Shown: positions 16,936 to 24,947, counted from the first letter of the stretch. The stretch: 64,000 bases of DNA from Desulfatibacillum sp. (GCA_016342355.1 JAEINP010000017.1:21698-85697); one strand, 5' to 3'. The notes: generated by a model from the letters alone, not told the origin. Numbers and translations: made by a program.

Positions 16936-17856
16936 TTATTTCATCCATGCCGGGCGGGGTAATTCGGAAATTGCGCCCACAATGACGGGTTGCCCGTCCA
17001 TGTGCGCAACCCTTCCGTAAATGCTCATTTTAATGGGATGTTCGCCTGCATGCTCGGAACACAGCATGCCCACGGTGGCGTGGTCCACGCCGCCTTCTAA
17101 TCGGTTTTTCAATTCCAGCAGGGGAGTATGTCCGGTGAAATCCTTATATTCAAACAAAGAATCAGTAATCGTCATGTCCATGCCCGGAGAGATCAAACAG
17201 ACTCCGTCCATAGCCATGACAAACACACGCGAGTTCAATACCGTGAAGCGGGATTCCGGGGATTTAAGAACAGGCAACGCGTCCGCGCCCTGGCTTTCAA
17301 TCAGGCGAACCGCGTCATCCACCAGAATCCGGAAGAATTCCCTTTCCGGCCTGGATGCGTCCAGCCCGCTGCCCACCACAACCGTCTGGCCGTTTGGCAT
17401 GGTCACCCTTAGGTTGCAGGATGATTTCCACGTGGGATGCAGGCTGCCGGGCGAATTCCACAGATAGTGGACCCAGCCGTTAGGATTGTTGGGATTTTTA
17501 GTTTCCTGGTAAATCATCTGCATGGCCTTCTTGCCCCAAAGGTCTTTAAAATCATACAGATTGCGGCCTACTAATTCCGGGTATCCCCCGTGAAACAGGT
17601 TGACGCCGTCTTCTGCATAGACATACAGATAGGCGTTATCCAACTTCCAGGTATCGGTATCTGTGGCAAAGGCCACAAATGCGGCTTCGCCCTGGACCTC
17701 GATCAGGGCCGCTGCCTGATGCACCAGGGTGAGCAGACGCCTGGTATCCCGATAGTCATAAGCCGAAAAATCCGGGAGCGATTGGCGTTGCGTGAGCCCG
17801 CACCCCACCCCGCCAGCAACCAGGCCTATCAACACTATCCAAATAAATTTTTTCAT
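16936..17856 (-). CDS. Exported Cache-domain-like protein
   Basis: Protein of 306 residues. An N-terminal hydrophobic segment (MKKFIWIVLIGLVAGGVGC) looks like a signal peptide with a weak lipobox, Cys at 19. Two similar halves follow. The first runs at about 30-150, with NAYLYVYAEDGVNLFHGGYP then ELVGRNLYDFKDLWGK. The second runs at about 180-300, with RVFVMAMDGVCLISPGMDMT then DSLFEYKDFTGHTPLLELKN. This resembles single Cache domains of chemoreceptors arranged as a free-standing pair. No transmembrane signalling domain is attached. Placed directly before the permease gene, it may act as a periplasmic binding partner (inference). Confidence 0.7.
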   Translation of the reverse strand: MKKFIWIVLIGLVAGGVGCGLTQRQSLPDFSAYDYRDTRRLLTLVHQAAALIEVQGEAAFVAFATDTDTWKLDNAYLYVYAEDGVNLFHGGYPELVGRNLYDFKDLWGKKAMQMIYQETKNPNNPNGWVHYLWNSPGSLHPTWKSSCNLRVTMPNGQTVVVGSGLDASRPEREFFRILVDDAVRLIESQGADALPVLKSPESRFTVLNSRVFVMAMDGVCLISPGMDMTITDSLFEYKDFTGHTPLLELKNRLEGGVDHATVGMLCSEHAGEHPIKMSIYGRVAHMDGQPVIVGAISELPRPAWMK

Positions 17857-17892
17857 TGCATATGTCCCAATAAAGTTGACTTGTTTTTCTGC

Positions 17893-18759
17893 TTAGATTG
17901 TCACCACAGAAAGCAGACGCGCTACCACATCCTCCACCACATTGGGATTGTCCAGCCGGATTTTGATAGCCTTTTGCTTGCAAGTCGCCGCACAACGCCC
18001 GCACACACGGCAAATATCCTTCCTGTGGACCTTTCCATCCACTATTTCTAGTGCATTAAGATAACAAACGTCAACACATTCTCCACAGCCGATACAATCT
18101 TCCGTGATTTCTATGGATATTCCCTCCACAGGATGCTGGAGAGAATCCACCAGTTCCGGGGGAAGGGGGGCCAGGAACCGGCTCAGACAGCAGCACTCGC
18201 AACAAAAGCAGATGGTCATGAGCTTGCCACGGTCCTGGATGCCCAAGGTGTCGCTATCAAAGCGGATTTTCCCCACCATAGGCACCAGTCCAAAACCCAC
18301 CCCCTTGCGGGCATGGGCTTTGGCCTCGTCCTTGGAAACAATCCTCCGCCACTTTTTGGGCGTATCCAAGGCCGATTCCCCCAAAAACAGACAGGCATGG
18401 TCATCAGGATATTTTTGGCAGTCATAATTAACCCGGCAAACGCATTTGCTCAGGATAGCCCGGTGGGAGGAACGATCGATCAAAGCGTCAATGATTTCTA
18501 TGGGCAGGGCCTGGTCCTCGGCGCCTTCGATATCCTGATTTATGGGAATCATGGAGAAATTGCTTTTGGCGGGATCAAATACGGCCATGCGCTTTCTGAG
18601 AAAACCGATGCGCCCCAAAACAGCAAAATGCTCGGGGCCGAATAAAAGCGCCCTCCGGACAAATTTGGGAAGTTTCTTATCCCTCCCATATAGCCTTTGC
18701 ATTGCCAGCCCGGACAGAAAAGTAAAAATATCAAACTCCCGGATTATTTTTATAAGCAT
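17893..18759 (-). CDS. Multi-cysteine ferredoxin-like protein, paralog of 13203-14294
   Basis: Protein of 288 residues. Motif A at about 106-123 reads CVCRVNYDC then C; motif B at 184-191 is CFCCECCC. Two ferredoxin motifs follow at 222-232 (CIGCGECVDVC) and 250-260 (CRVCGRCAATC). The motif order matches the protein at 13203-14294, but the N-terminal 95 residues differ and lack the winged-helix-like part. TAGGAG precedes the ATG at 18759. It leads a run of nine minus-strand genes ending at 10902, with gaps from a 4-base overlap to 88 bases. A redox partner role is inferred. Confidence 0.8.
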   Translation of the reverse strand: MLIKIIREFDIFTFLSGLAMQRLYGRDKKLPKFVRRALLFGPEHFAVLGRIGFLRKRMAVFDPAKSNFSMIPINQDIEGAEDQALPIEIIDALIDRSSHRAILSKCVCRVNYDCQKYPDDHACLFLGESALDTPKKWRRIVSKDEAKAHARKGVGFGLVPMVGKIRFDSDTLGIQDRGKLMTICFCCECCCLSRFLAPLPPELVDSLQHPVEGISIEITEDCIGCGECVDVCYLNALEIVDGKVHRKDICRVCGRCAATCKQKAIKIRLDNPNVVEDVVARLLSVVTI

Positions 18760-18874
18760 GACTTTCTGTCTCCTAAATGGCCTGCGACGAACTGGTCAAG
18801 GCTGCTATGAACGGATCACATGAATTTTTTTCGAATAAAATCTTAGGATGGAATCTGTTTTGGGGCAGGAGGTT

Positions 18875-18896
18875 GGGGACCACCTTGGTGGTCCCC
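18875..18896. repeat. Perfect 10-bp inverted repeat with a 2-base centre
   Basis: GGGGACCACC and its exact complement are separated by TT, in the spacer between the acyl-CoA dehydrogenase stop and the ferredoxin-like gene. No T-run follows on either strand. It may be a transcription barrier, an mRNA-stabilising hairpin or an operator. The rest of the 267-base spacer shows nothing I can name. Confidence 0.5.
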
Positions 18897-19027
18897 ATTG
18901 TATCTTACCCCTTGCGCCACAATGGGCCAGGCCGCTATTTTTGGCATCTTACGCCCTAATGCCCCCCCGGCAAAAAAGGCCTGGCAAGAAAAGCCGACAA
19001 GCCCCTTTTTCATTTTTTAAGTATGGT

Positions 19028-20179
19028 CTACAGACCGGAGGTCTTGAAAATGATTTCGTGCATGACTTCGTTGGCCCCGCCGCCAATGGAAATGAGCTTG
19101 GCGTCGCGCATGTACCGGGAGACCCACATCTCGTTCATGAACCCTATTCCGCCATGCATCTGGAGGCATCCGTCCGCCACCCTGTTCAAGAGCTGTCCGG
19201 CAAGGAGTTTGCCCATGGAAATTTCCCGGGTGGCGTCCTGGCCTGCTTGTTTCAGATTGACAATATGATACGTCAAAGCCCGCAATGCCTGGGATTCGGC
19301 CATCCATTGTGCCAATCTGTGGCGCAGAACCTGTTTGGTAAGGAGAGGCTTGCCAAACACAATGCGGCCCTTCAGATATTCTGCGGTCTTTTTGATGGCC
19401 TTATCCACTCCCACGTAAGTCATGGGCAGGGCTGTAAAGCGCTCATGCTGGAACTGCTGCATCTGCTGGATGAAGCCTTCCCCTTCCTTGCCGATGAGGT
19501 TTTCGGCGGGAATCCTCATGTTGTCGAAATAGAGTTCCGCCGTGTCCGAAGAACGCATACCCAGTTTGTCCAGTTTTTTGCTGATCTGGAAGCCGGGAAG
19601 ATTGGTGGGCACGACAAACAGAGAGAAACAATGGTAGCCGGGATCGTCACTGGTGCGGGCTAAAAGGGTCAGGAAATCCGCCTGGGTCCCGTTGGTGATA
19701 TAGGTTTTGGAACCATTGAGGATATAATGGTCGCCTTCCTTTTTTGCGTAGGTTTTCAGGGCCGCAACGTCCGATCCTGCGTCCGGCTCGGTCACGGCAA
19801 TGGCGGATACCATATCACCCAAAACAGCCGGTTTCAGGTAGGTTTCCTTCAAATATTCGCTGCCGAATTCATTGATGGCAGGAGTAGCCATGCCGGTCTG
19901 AACAGCAATGGCCATGGGAATGCCGCCGCAGTCAATTCCGCTCATTTCCTCTAAAAAGGCGCACTCGGCCCAGTAATCCATGCCTTGGCCGCCGTATTTG
20001 GGGTCGTAGCGGATTCCCAGGAATCCCAGGTCCCCCATTTTCTTGAACAGTTCGTGCAAGGGGGTGATTCCCGCCTCTTCCCACTCATCCACGTAAGGAT
20101 TCACTTCCTTTTTTACAAAATCGCGGACTGCGCCACGTACCATCTGGGCTTCTTTATCAAAATACAAATCTTTTGCCAT
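19028..20179 (-). CDS. Acyl-CoA dehydrogenase
   Basis: Protein of 383 residues, full length for the family. FAD/substrate-binding motifs include SAIAVTEPDAGSDVAALKTY (about 125-145) and YITNGTQADFLTLLAR. The C-terminal helix bundle has QMHGGIGFMNEMWVSRYMRD. At the MCAD-type catalytic Glu position there is Gly (IGGGANEVM). A Glu-Arg pair (QQFQHERF, about residue 240) sits where isovaleryl- and long-chain acyl-CoA dehydrogenases keep their base. This suggests a branched- or long-chain substrate. It follows the crotonase gene at 20216-20995 by 36 bases, so the pair is a likely beta-oxidation operon feeding electron-transfer flavoprotein. Confidence 0.93.
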   Translation of the reverse strand: MAKDLYFDKEAQMVRGAVRDFVKKEVNPYVDEWEEAGITPLHELFKKMGDLGFLGIRYDPKYGGQGMDYWAECAFLEEMSGIDCGGIPMAIAVQTGMATPAINEFGSEYLKETYLKPAVLGDMVSAIAVTEPDAGSDVAALKTYAKKEGDHYILNGSKTYITNGTQADFLTLLARTSDDPGYHCFSLFVVPTNLPGFQISKKLDKLGMRSSDTAELYFDNMRIPAENLIGKEGEGFIQQMQQFQHERFTALPMTYVGVDKAIKKTAEYLKGRIVFGKPLLTKQVLRHRLAQWMAESQALRALTYHIVNLKQAGQDATREISMGKLLAGQLLNRVADGCLQMHGGIGFMNEMWVSRYMRDAKLISIGGGANEVMHEIIFKTSGL

Positions 20180-20215
20180 TGTGCCCCTCCTTTGATGCGT
20201 TGGAATATGAAAATT

Positions 20216-20995
20216 TTATTTGCCTGTGAACTTGGGTTCCCGTTTTTCCAAAAAGGCGGTAATGCCTTCCCGTGCGTCATCTGTGGCCGCCACTTCCTTG
20301 AGCTTGCCGGCAAGAAGATCCAGGGCGCTTTCCAAATCCATGGTATCCACGGCGAAAAAAGCCTCCTTGCCCAACTTCATGCCGATGGGGCTCTTTTTGG
20401 CCAGAATGGCGAGCACCTTGCCAACCTCCGCGTCCAGTTCCTCGGGAGAAACCACCCGGGTCAGCATGCCCATTTCCAGGGCCTTGGCTGCGGAAATCTT
20501 GTCTCCCAAAAGGATCATTTCCATGGCGGTCTTCCGGGGAACATTCCGAAAAATCAGTGCGCCGATCATAAAGGGAAAAAGGCCCACATTCACCTCGGGA
20601 GTTCCGAATTTGGCCTTGTCCGAAGCAATGACTATGTCGCAGGCAAGCATGAACCCGGTTCCCCCGGCCACGCACGACCCGTTCACCCGGGCCACCGTGG
20701 GCTTGGGAAAACCGGCGAGTCTTTTCAACAAATCGGCATACGCCTGATACCCGCTGTCTGCTTTTCCCCCTCCGCTAGCCATTCCTCCCGCCAAATCCGC
20801 GCCTGCACAAAAAGCCCGGTCCCCGGCGCCGGTCACGCAAACAGCCCTGACCTCCGTGTCCTTTTCCGCGTCATCCAGGTACTGGAAAAAACGGTCCAAC
20901 ACCTCCCCGTTGATGGAATTACGGTTCTTTTCCCGGTTGATTGTCAGCCATGCCACGTTGTCTGCCACACGGTACAGCAAATCTCCTGAATCCAT
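20216..20995 (-). CDS. Enoyl-CoA hydratase/isomerase family protein
   Basis: Protein of 259 residues. I use the ATG at 20995 (MDSGDLLYRVADNVAWLTIN); an open upstream frame to 21112 has no family similarity. Crotonase motifs: AFCAGADLAGG and NGSCVAGGTGFMLACDI. The second hydratase Glu is kept (FGTPEVNVGLFPF), while the first Glu position is Gly. This combination is seen in enoyl-CoA isomerases and some hydratases. It is the first gene of the operon with the acyl-CoA dehydrogenase. A strong sigma70-like promoter covered by a perfect palindrome lies about 350 bases upstream. Confidence 0.88.
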   Translation of the reverse strand: MDSGDLLYRVADNVAWLTINREKNRNSINGEVLDRFFQYLDDAEKDTEVRAVCVTGAGDRAFCAGADLAGGMASGGGKADSGYQAYADLLKRLAGFPKPTVARVNGSCVAGGTGFMLACDIVIASDKAKFGTPEVNVGLFPFMIGALIFRNVPRKTAMEMILLGDKISAAKALEMGMLTRVVSPEELDAEVGKVLAILAKKSPIGMKLGKEAFFAVDTMDLESALDLLAGKLKEVAATDDAREGITAFLEKREPKFTGK

Positions 20996-21048
20996 AGTCA
21001 ACCCCTGTTTCTGAATGTTAAGATGCTGCGGACAACCCCGGCCTGGAA

Positions 21049-21273
21049 TCACAATCCAAACCGTTTGGCTTTCCTCTTTATTTGCGTTCTTCCGGGAAGA
21101 CAGACCCTCCAAAGAATATGGTTATCCTGGCGGCCGTGCATCTTCCTGCCATGTTTGCTTAGATCCTGCAGGTATGCCCACTTTGGAAGGCCGGACCAGG
21201 CGCACCGGATTTTCCCAATAATTTGTTGGCCATAAAATGGAAGGAGCATATGCAGGGCCTTGATTCTTTGCAT
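21049..21273 (-). CDS. Candidate small basic protein in the leader of the crotonase operon
   Basis: A 74-codon frame beginning MQRIKALHMLLPFYGQ, rich in Arg, Lys and His, lies between the 21350-21378 promoter and the crotonase start. AAGGAT precedes the ATG. I recognise no family. It may simply be untranslated leader. Confidence 0.25.
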   Translation of the reverse strand: MQRIKALHMLLPFYGQQIIGKIRCAWSGLPKWAYLQDLSKHGRKMHGRQDNHILWRVCLPGRTQIKRKAKRFGL

Positions 21274-21340
21274 GGTGATCCTTTGTTTGCGGACGGGGCG
21301 CATCCGTGAAGGGCGCGCCTTCAGGCCGCTGGTATCGAAC

Positions 21341-21365
21341 CTGAATATTTTAATAAAATATTCAG
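21341..21365. promoter_or_regulatory. Perfect palindromic operator over a minus-strand promoter
   Basis: Two 12-bp arms (CTGAATATTTTA and its complement) flank one central base. The palindrome covers the -10 element (21350-21355) of the minus-strand promoter described next, a standard repressor position. Confidence 0.65.
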
Positions 21366-21378
21366 AAAGTGAAGTCAA
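21350..21378 (-). promoter_or_regulatory. Sigma70-like promoter for the crotonase/acyl-CoA dehydrogenase operon
   Basis: On the minus strand TTGACT (21373-21378) and TATTAA (21350-21355) are separated by exactly 17 bases. Transcription would enter 20995-19028 after a leader of about 340 bases. Confidence 0.6.
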
Positions 21379-21644
21379 GATAAACTTATTCAATTTTGCA
21401 AGGAAAAACATTCAACTCAACAATCTGTCTGTTTTTCCAGGGAATTGATGCCTGGACGAATATCTATTCGATTAAAATTAGCGGTCTTTGCAGGACGCCA
21501 TCCAAAATGGAAAGTGTTTAGGTCCCCACTACAAAGATATTTTGCATCATTCGGAGTATCCTGTAAAGCATCCATGACCGGGAGCATGTGTCTGCCCCGG
21601 ATAAGGGCCGCCTGTAACAGCTTTGCCGTTCCTTTTGCGCCATC
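21366..21644. other. Intergenic region with no supported gene
   Basis: Several short open frames occur on both strands, but none has a convincing start site or family resemblance. Apart from the -35 element at its left end, nothing further is seen. Confidence 0.4.
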
Positions 21645-21678
21645 AAAAATGGGCGCCAAGGAAAAATCCTTGCGCCCA
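21645..21678 (-). terminator. Terminator of the aldehyde dehydrogenase gene
   Basis: Read on the minus strand, GGGCGC-AAGGA pairs with TCCTT-GGCGCCC (one bulge) and is followed by ATTTTTG. It lies about 80 bases after the stop codon. Confidence 0.7.
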
Positions 21679-21754
21679 TCCATTTATAATATCCCGTCAG
21701 CATAGGGGTATGCTTTCATTGCTTTCCGCCCCTATGCCCGCCCGCTTCACACAA

Positions 21755-23188
21755 TCACCGATCTATAAGAAACCGGAGAATCTTTTCCAGCCCCTTGCTG
21801 TAAGGAGGCCGGATGAGCTTGTGGCTGCTGGGGCTCCCCTGAAAAAAGACGCCCCGCTTGTTGGAGAAGGTCTCAAAACCCTCGGGACCATGGTAGGCGC
21901 CCATGCCGCTAGGACCGACGCCGCCAAAAGGCAAGTCGTCCTGAGCCACATGGAGGAGCGTGTTGTTGATGGTGACGCCTCCTGACTGGGTCATATGAAG
22001 AATCTTGTTAATCCAGGGTTTTTGATTGCTGAAATAATACAGGGCCAGGGGTTTGGGCCGGGCGTTCACATAGGCAATGGCCTGATCCAGGTCGGAATAG
22101 GGCACGACAGGCAGGATGGGGCCGAAAATCTCGTCCTGAAGCAGGATCATGTCGTCGTTTCCGCCCAGGACCAAAGTGGGCGCAATCTTTTTGTCCGCCG
22201 GGTCCAAGGTTTCCTTGGCGGGATTGATGGAAATGACTTTGGCGCCCTTTTCCTCCGCGTCCTTGAGGCCCGTATGCAGACGTTCGAAATGGCGTTGGGT
22301 GATGATGGCTGTATAGTCCGAATTTTTGGCCAGGGTGGGGTAAAAAATGTGAATCGCATTCTGAAAAGCCTCCACAAACTGGTCCACTTTTCCCTCGGGC
22401 GCCAAGGCGTAGTCCGGGGCGATGCATGTCTGGCCTGCGTTAAAGCACTTTCCATGGGCGATTCGTTCAGCGCCTGCCACTATGTCATAATCATGGGCGA
22501 TAATGGCGGGTGACTTTCCCCCAAGCTCCAGGGTCACAGGGGTCAGATTTTCCGAGGCCGCACGCATGACCTGTCTCCCCACGCTGGTGGAACCCGTAAA
22601 GCAGATGTGATCAAAAGCCAAATTGGAAAAAGCCGAACCCACGCCAGGACCGCTGAATATCACGCTTACCTTTTCAGGCTCGAACACGGCTCCAAACAGG
22701 TCCTTCATGCACTGGGACGTCCGGGGCGTGAACACCGAAGGCTTGAGCATGACCCGGTTTCCGGCGGCCAGGGCCGATATCACCGGAACCATGGCCAGAT
22801 AGAAGGGATAGTTCCATGGCGATATAACGCCCACCACACCCAAAGGCTCCATATATACCCGGGCCTTGCCTGGCATAAAAATCATGCCCACGCAACGCTT
22901 GCGGGGGCGCATCCATTTTTTCAGGTTCTTCTTGGTGTAGTGGATGATGGACAGGGTGGTGTTGATTTCGGCTATCAGGATTTCATGGCGAGACCTGGAC
23001 CCGAAATCCTCCACCATGGCGTCTACAATCTGGTCGCAACGCTGGCGAATGGCCGTGCCGATTCTATCCAGTTCCTTGATTCTTTGTTCATAGCCGGTAG
23101 GACCCTGGGCAATAAAGGCGGCCTTTTGTTTGTCCAGGATTTCCTGCATGGCGTCCATTTTAGGGGCTTTTTGCTTGGCGGCAGTCAT
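21755..23188 (-). CDS. NAD(P)-dependent aldehyde dehydrogenase, coniferyl-aldehyde type
   Basis: Protein of 477 residues. The nucleotide-binding and catalytic signatures are all present: ISPWNYPFYLAMVPVISALA, FTGSTSVGRQVM, the base Glu in LELGGKSP, and the nucleophile Cys in NAGQTCIAPDY. The C-terminal INNTLLHVAQDDLPFGGVG is characteristic of class 3 and coniferyl-type enzymes, and there is an extra C-terminal tail of about 30 residues. It oxidises an aldehyde to the acid; the physiological substrate could be a long-chain or aromatic aldehyde. It lies downstream of the GMC oxidoreductase, with two operator-like palindromes in between. Confidence 0.9.
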   Translation of the reverse strand: MTAAKQKAPKMDAMQEILDKQKAAFIAQGPTGYEQRIKELDRIGTAIRQRCDQIVDAMVEDFGSRSRHEILIAEINTTLSIIHYTKKNLKKWMRPRKRCVGMIFMPGKARVYMEPLGVVGVISPWNYPFYLAMVPVISALAAGNRVMLKPSVFTPRTSQCMKDLFGAVFEPEKVSVIFSGPGVGSAFSNLAFDHICFTGSTSVGRQVMRAASENLTPVTLELGGKSPAIIAHDYDIVAGAERIAHGKCFNAGQTCIAPDYALAPEGKVDQFVEAFQNAIHIFYPTLAKNSDYTAIITQRHFERLHTGLKDAEEKGAKVISINPAKETLDPADKKIAPTLVLGGNDDMILLQDEIFGPILPVVPYSDLDQAIAYVNARPKPLALYYFSNQKPWINKILHMTQSGGVTINNTLLHVAQDDLPFGGVGPSGMGAYHGPEGFETFSNKRGVFFQGSPSSHKLIRPPYSKGLEKILRFLIDR

Positions 23189-23255
23189 GATTTTACCTCG
23201 TGTTGGCTTGGCATGTTGATGAAGGGGTCATGGGCCATTAGACTGGAAACCATAA

Positions 23256-23303
23256 TGACCAAGGGTCAACAGATGATTGCCCACCATAACTGACCTTTGG
23301 TCA
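23256..23303. promoter_or_regulatory. Two TGACC-N3-GGTCA operator-like palindromes
   Basis: The 13-bp sites at 23256-23268 (centre AAG) and 23291-23303 (centre TTT) are 35 bases apart. They lie 68 bases and more upstream of the aldehyde dehydrogenase start. The spacing is about 3.3 helical turns, so a regulator could bind both on roughly the same face. The binding protein is not identified; TetR-family regulators use sites of this kind. Confidence 0.6.
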
Positions 23304-23439
23304 TAAATCAATCAAAAAAACAGGGAGACGCGGCAGTTTTTTTTTAAATATCCGTGCCTCCCTTAGATGAAAATCACTTGGAGCAGCCATTTTTAGTGAA
23401 CTGCATGACTATTTAACGACCATACCTGCTCCCTCAGCC

Positions 23440-24729
23440 TCAGCCAGCCAGATGCCTGGACAGGCGCTTGGCCATGGCAATAATCGCCAGCGTGGGGGGC
23501 AGGCCCCAGGCCTCGGGAATAACCGAACAATCACACACATAGAGATTCTCATGCCTGGTTTGCAGATTGGCGTCCACCACTTCGCCCAGCTTGGCGGTTC
23601 CTCCGGGATGGGCGGCAATGTACCAGGTTTTATAAACTGTGGTGGCGCCCGCGTTTTTCAATATCTGTTTGGCCCTTTCAAAGCCCCTGTTCAGGCTGGC
23701 CTTGTCATGTTTGGAAAGCCTTTTGTTAACTATCCCTCTTTTGGTGATTTCACCCCCCAAGGCGTCCTTGGCCTTGATCATAATGCCCATGGTGTTGCGA
23801 TGAGTGACGGCGCTTCCCAGCCGGAGCACCTGGGCGCTGAAGGCCATGTGCATCATCTGGTGCAGGGTCATGTCGGTCATCATGAAGCCTTCTTCCTTGA
23901 TGTGCACTCCTGCGGCCATGGGCATCTCCCCGGTTCCCTCCAGGCCCGGAACAACCCCCACGGTTACAAACAGGGGATCAAAAAAGAAATTATACCCCGC
24001 CTCCTTGATGCCTGCCGTACGCAGGAGCATGGGCGTGCCAATGCCGCCGGCGCTGATAATCACTTTGGGGGCATAGGCCTTGTGCTCCTTGCCGTACTTT
24101 TTATATGCAACACCCACGGCCTTATCGCCGTCCATGAGAATTTGAGTGGCCTTGGCCCGGTTCAAAAGTTTTGCGCCGTTTTGGACCGCTTCCTCCATAT
24201 ACCACCGGGAAGACCACTTGGCCCGGTTGGGGCATCCGTAATAGCACCGGTAACAACCCTTTTCGCAATTTTCCTGGACCAGGTACTTGTCCAGGTTTTC
24301 CCAAGAATAGCCCAGGTCCCGGGCGCTTTTCTGAATCAAAAGGGACTGGGGCGCCATGTACGCCGCGTCAATTTTCCTTATGGGTAATTCCTGGCGGGCT
24401 GCTTGCGTGTCCGGCGCCAAGTCCACACCATAACGCCGGAACATTTCATGGTCCGGTTCAAAGGCTGTCCCGCAATACACCACGGAACCGCCGCCGGTGG
24501 TGATTCCCCGGGCCATGGCCAGTCCCTCGGTGGTGAACAGCATGCCCTTTCCCGGCGTGCCCAAAATGTCCACTGCCTGGCCAACAGAACCTTTTAATGG
24601 CTCGTTTCCGCCCCATTCCAGAACCAAAGGCTTTTGTCCGCGAAGGGTAAGTTCCCGGGCCAAAGTGCCTCCGCCAGGTCCCGATCCCACGATAATAGCG
24701 TCAAATTCTTGAGTTGTTGAAGTATTCAT
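23440..24729 (-). CDS. GMC-family FAD-dependent oxidoreductase
   Basis: Protein of 429 residues starting MNTSTTQEFDAIIVGSGPGG, with the GxGxxG dinucleotide fold at residues 13-22. GGAGACC precedes the ATG at 24729; the open frame upstream is not needed. A Cys-rich segment (CEKGCYRCYYGCPNRAKW) lies near the middle. The C-terminus has the GMC pattern HPGGTAKLGEVVDANLQT and LPPTLAIIAMAKRL. Family members oxidise alcohols; the Cys-rich type is common near long-chain alcohol and lipid catabolism. Together with the downstream aldehyde dehydrogenase it would take an alcohol to an acid, which is inference from adjacency. Confidence 0.88.
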   Translation of the reverse strand: MNTSTTQEFDAIIVGSGPGGGTLARELTLRGQKPLVLEWGGNEPLKGSVGQAVDILGTPGKGMLFTTEGLAMARGITTGGGSVVYCGTAFEPDHEMFRRYGVDLAPDTQAARQELPIRKIDAAYMAPQSLLIQKSARDLGYSWENLDKYLVQENCEKGCYRCYYGCPNRAKWSSRWYMEEAVQNGAKLLNRAKATQILMDGDKAVGVAYKKYGKEHKAYAPKVIISAGGIGTPMLLRTAGIKEAGYNFFFDPLFVTVGVVPGLEGTGEMPMAAGVHIKEEGFMMTDMTLHQMMHMAFSAQVLRLGSAVTHRNTMGIMIKAKDALGGEITKRGIVNKRLSKHDKASLNRGFERAKQILKNAGATTVYKTWYIAAHPGGTAKLGEVVDANLQTRHENLYVCDCSVIPEAWGLPPTLAIIAMAKRLSRHLAG

Positions 24730-24778
24730 GAGGGTCTCCGCTTGGTGAGGATTGACTGATAGACGGCAAGTTACAAAA

Positions 24779-24808
24779 AACATATCCCGGTGCGACGCAA
24801 TGCGTCAA
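24779..24808 (-). promoter_or_regulatory. Promoter of the GMC oxidoreductase gene with overlapping palindrome
   Basis: On the minus strand TTGACG (24803-24808) and TATGTT (24779-24784) are 18 bases apart. The palindrome GACGCA-A-TGCGTC at 24794-24806 overlaps the -35 and spacer, consistent with a repressor site. Confidence 0.5.
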
Positions 24809-24918
24809 CAATTATTTAACGATCGGTTGAGTTTTTTTGGGATTGCCCGGAAGAAATGCCGCACCCGCAGCCCCTTTCCCAATATCCCCCCGGAAAGTTT
24901 GTGAAAAGCTAACGGGCA

Positions 24919-24947
24919 TTGACCCCCGGGTGTGGTTCTGATAATTC
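24919..24947 (+). promoter_or_regulatory. Putative purN promoter
   Basis: TTGACC and TAATTC are separated by 17 bases, 55 bases upstream of the purN start. Confidence 0.4.

Noticed and set aside
21417..21705. Short overlapping open frames on both strands downstream of the aldehyde dehydrogenase
   Set aside because: They overlap or adjoin the aldehyde dehydrogenase terminator and lack ribosome binding sites or family resemblance.
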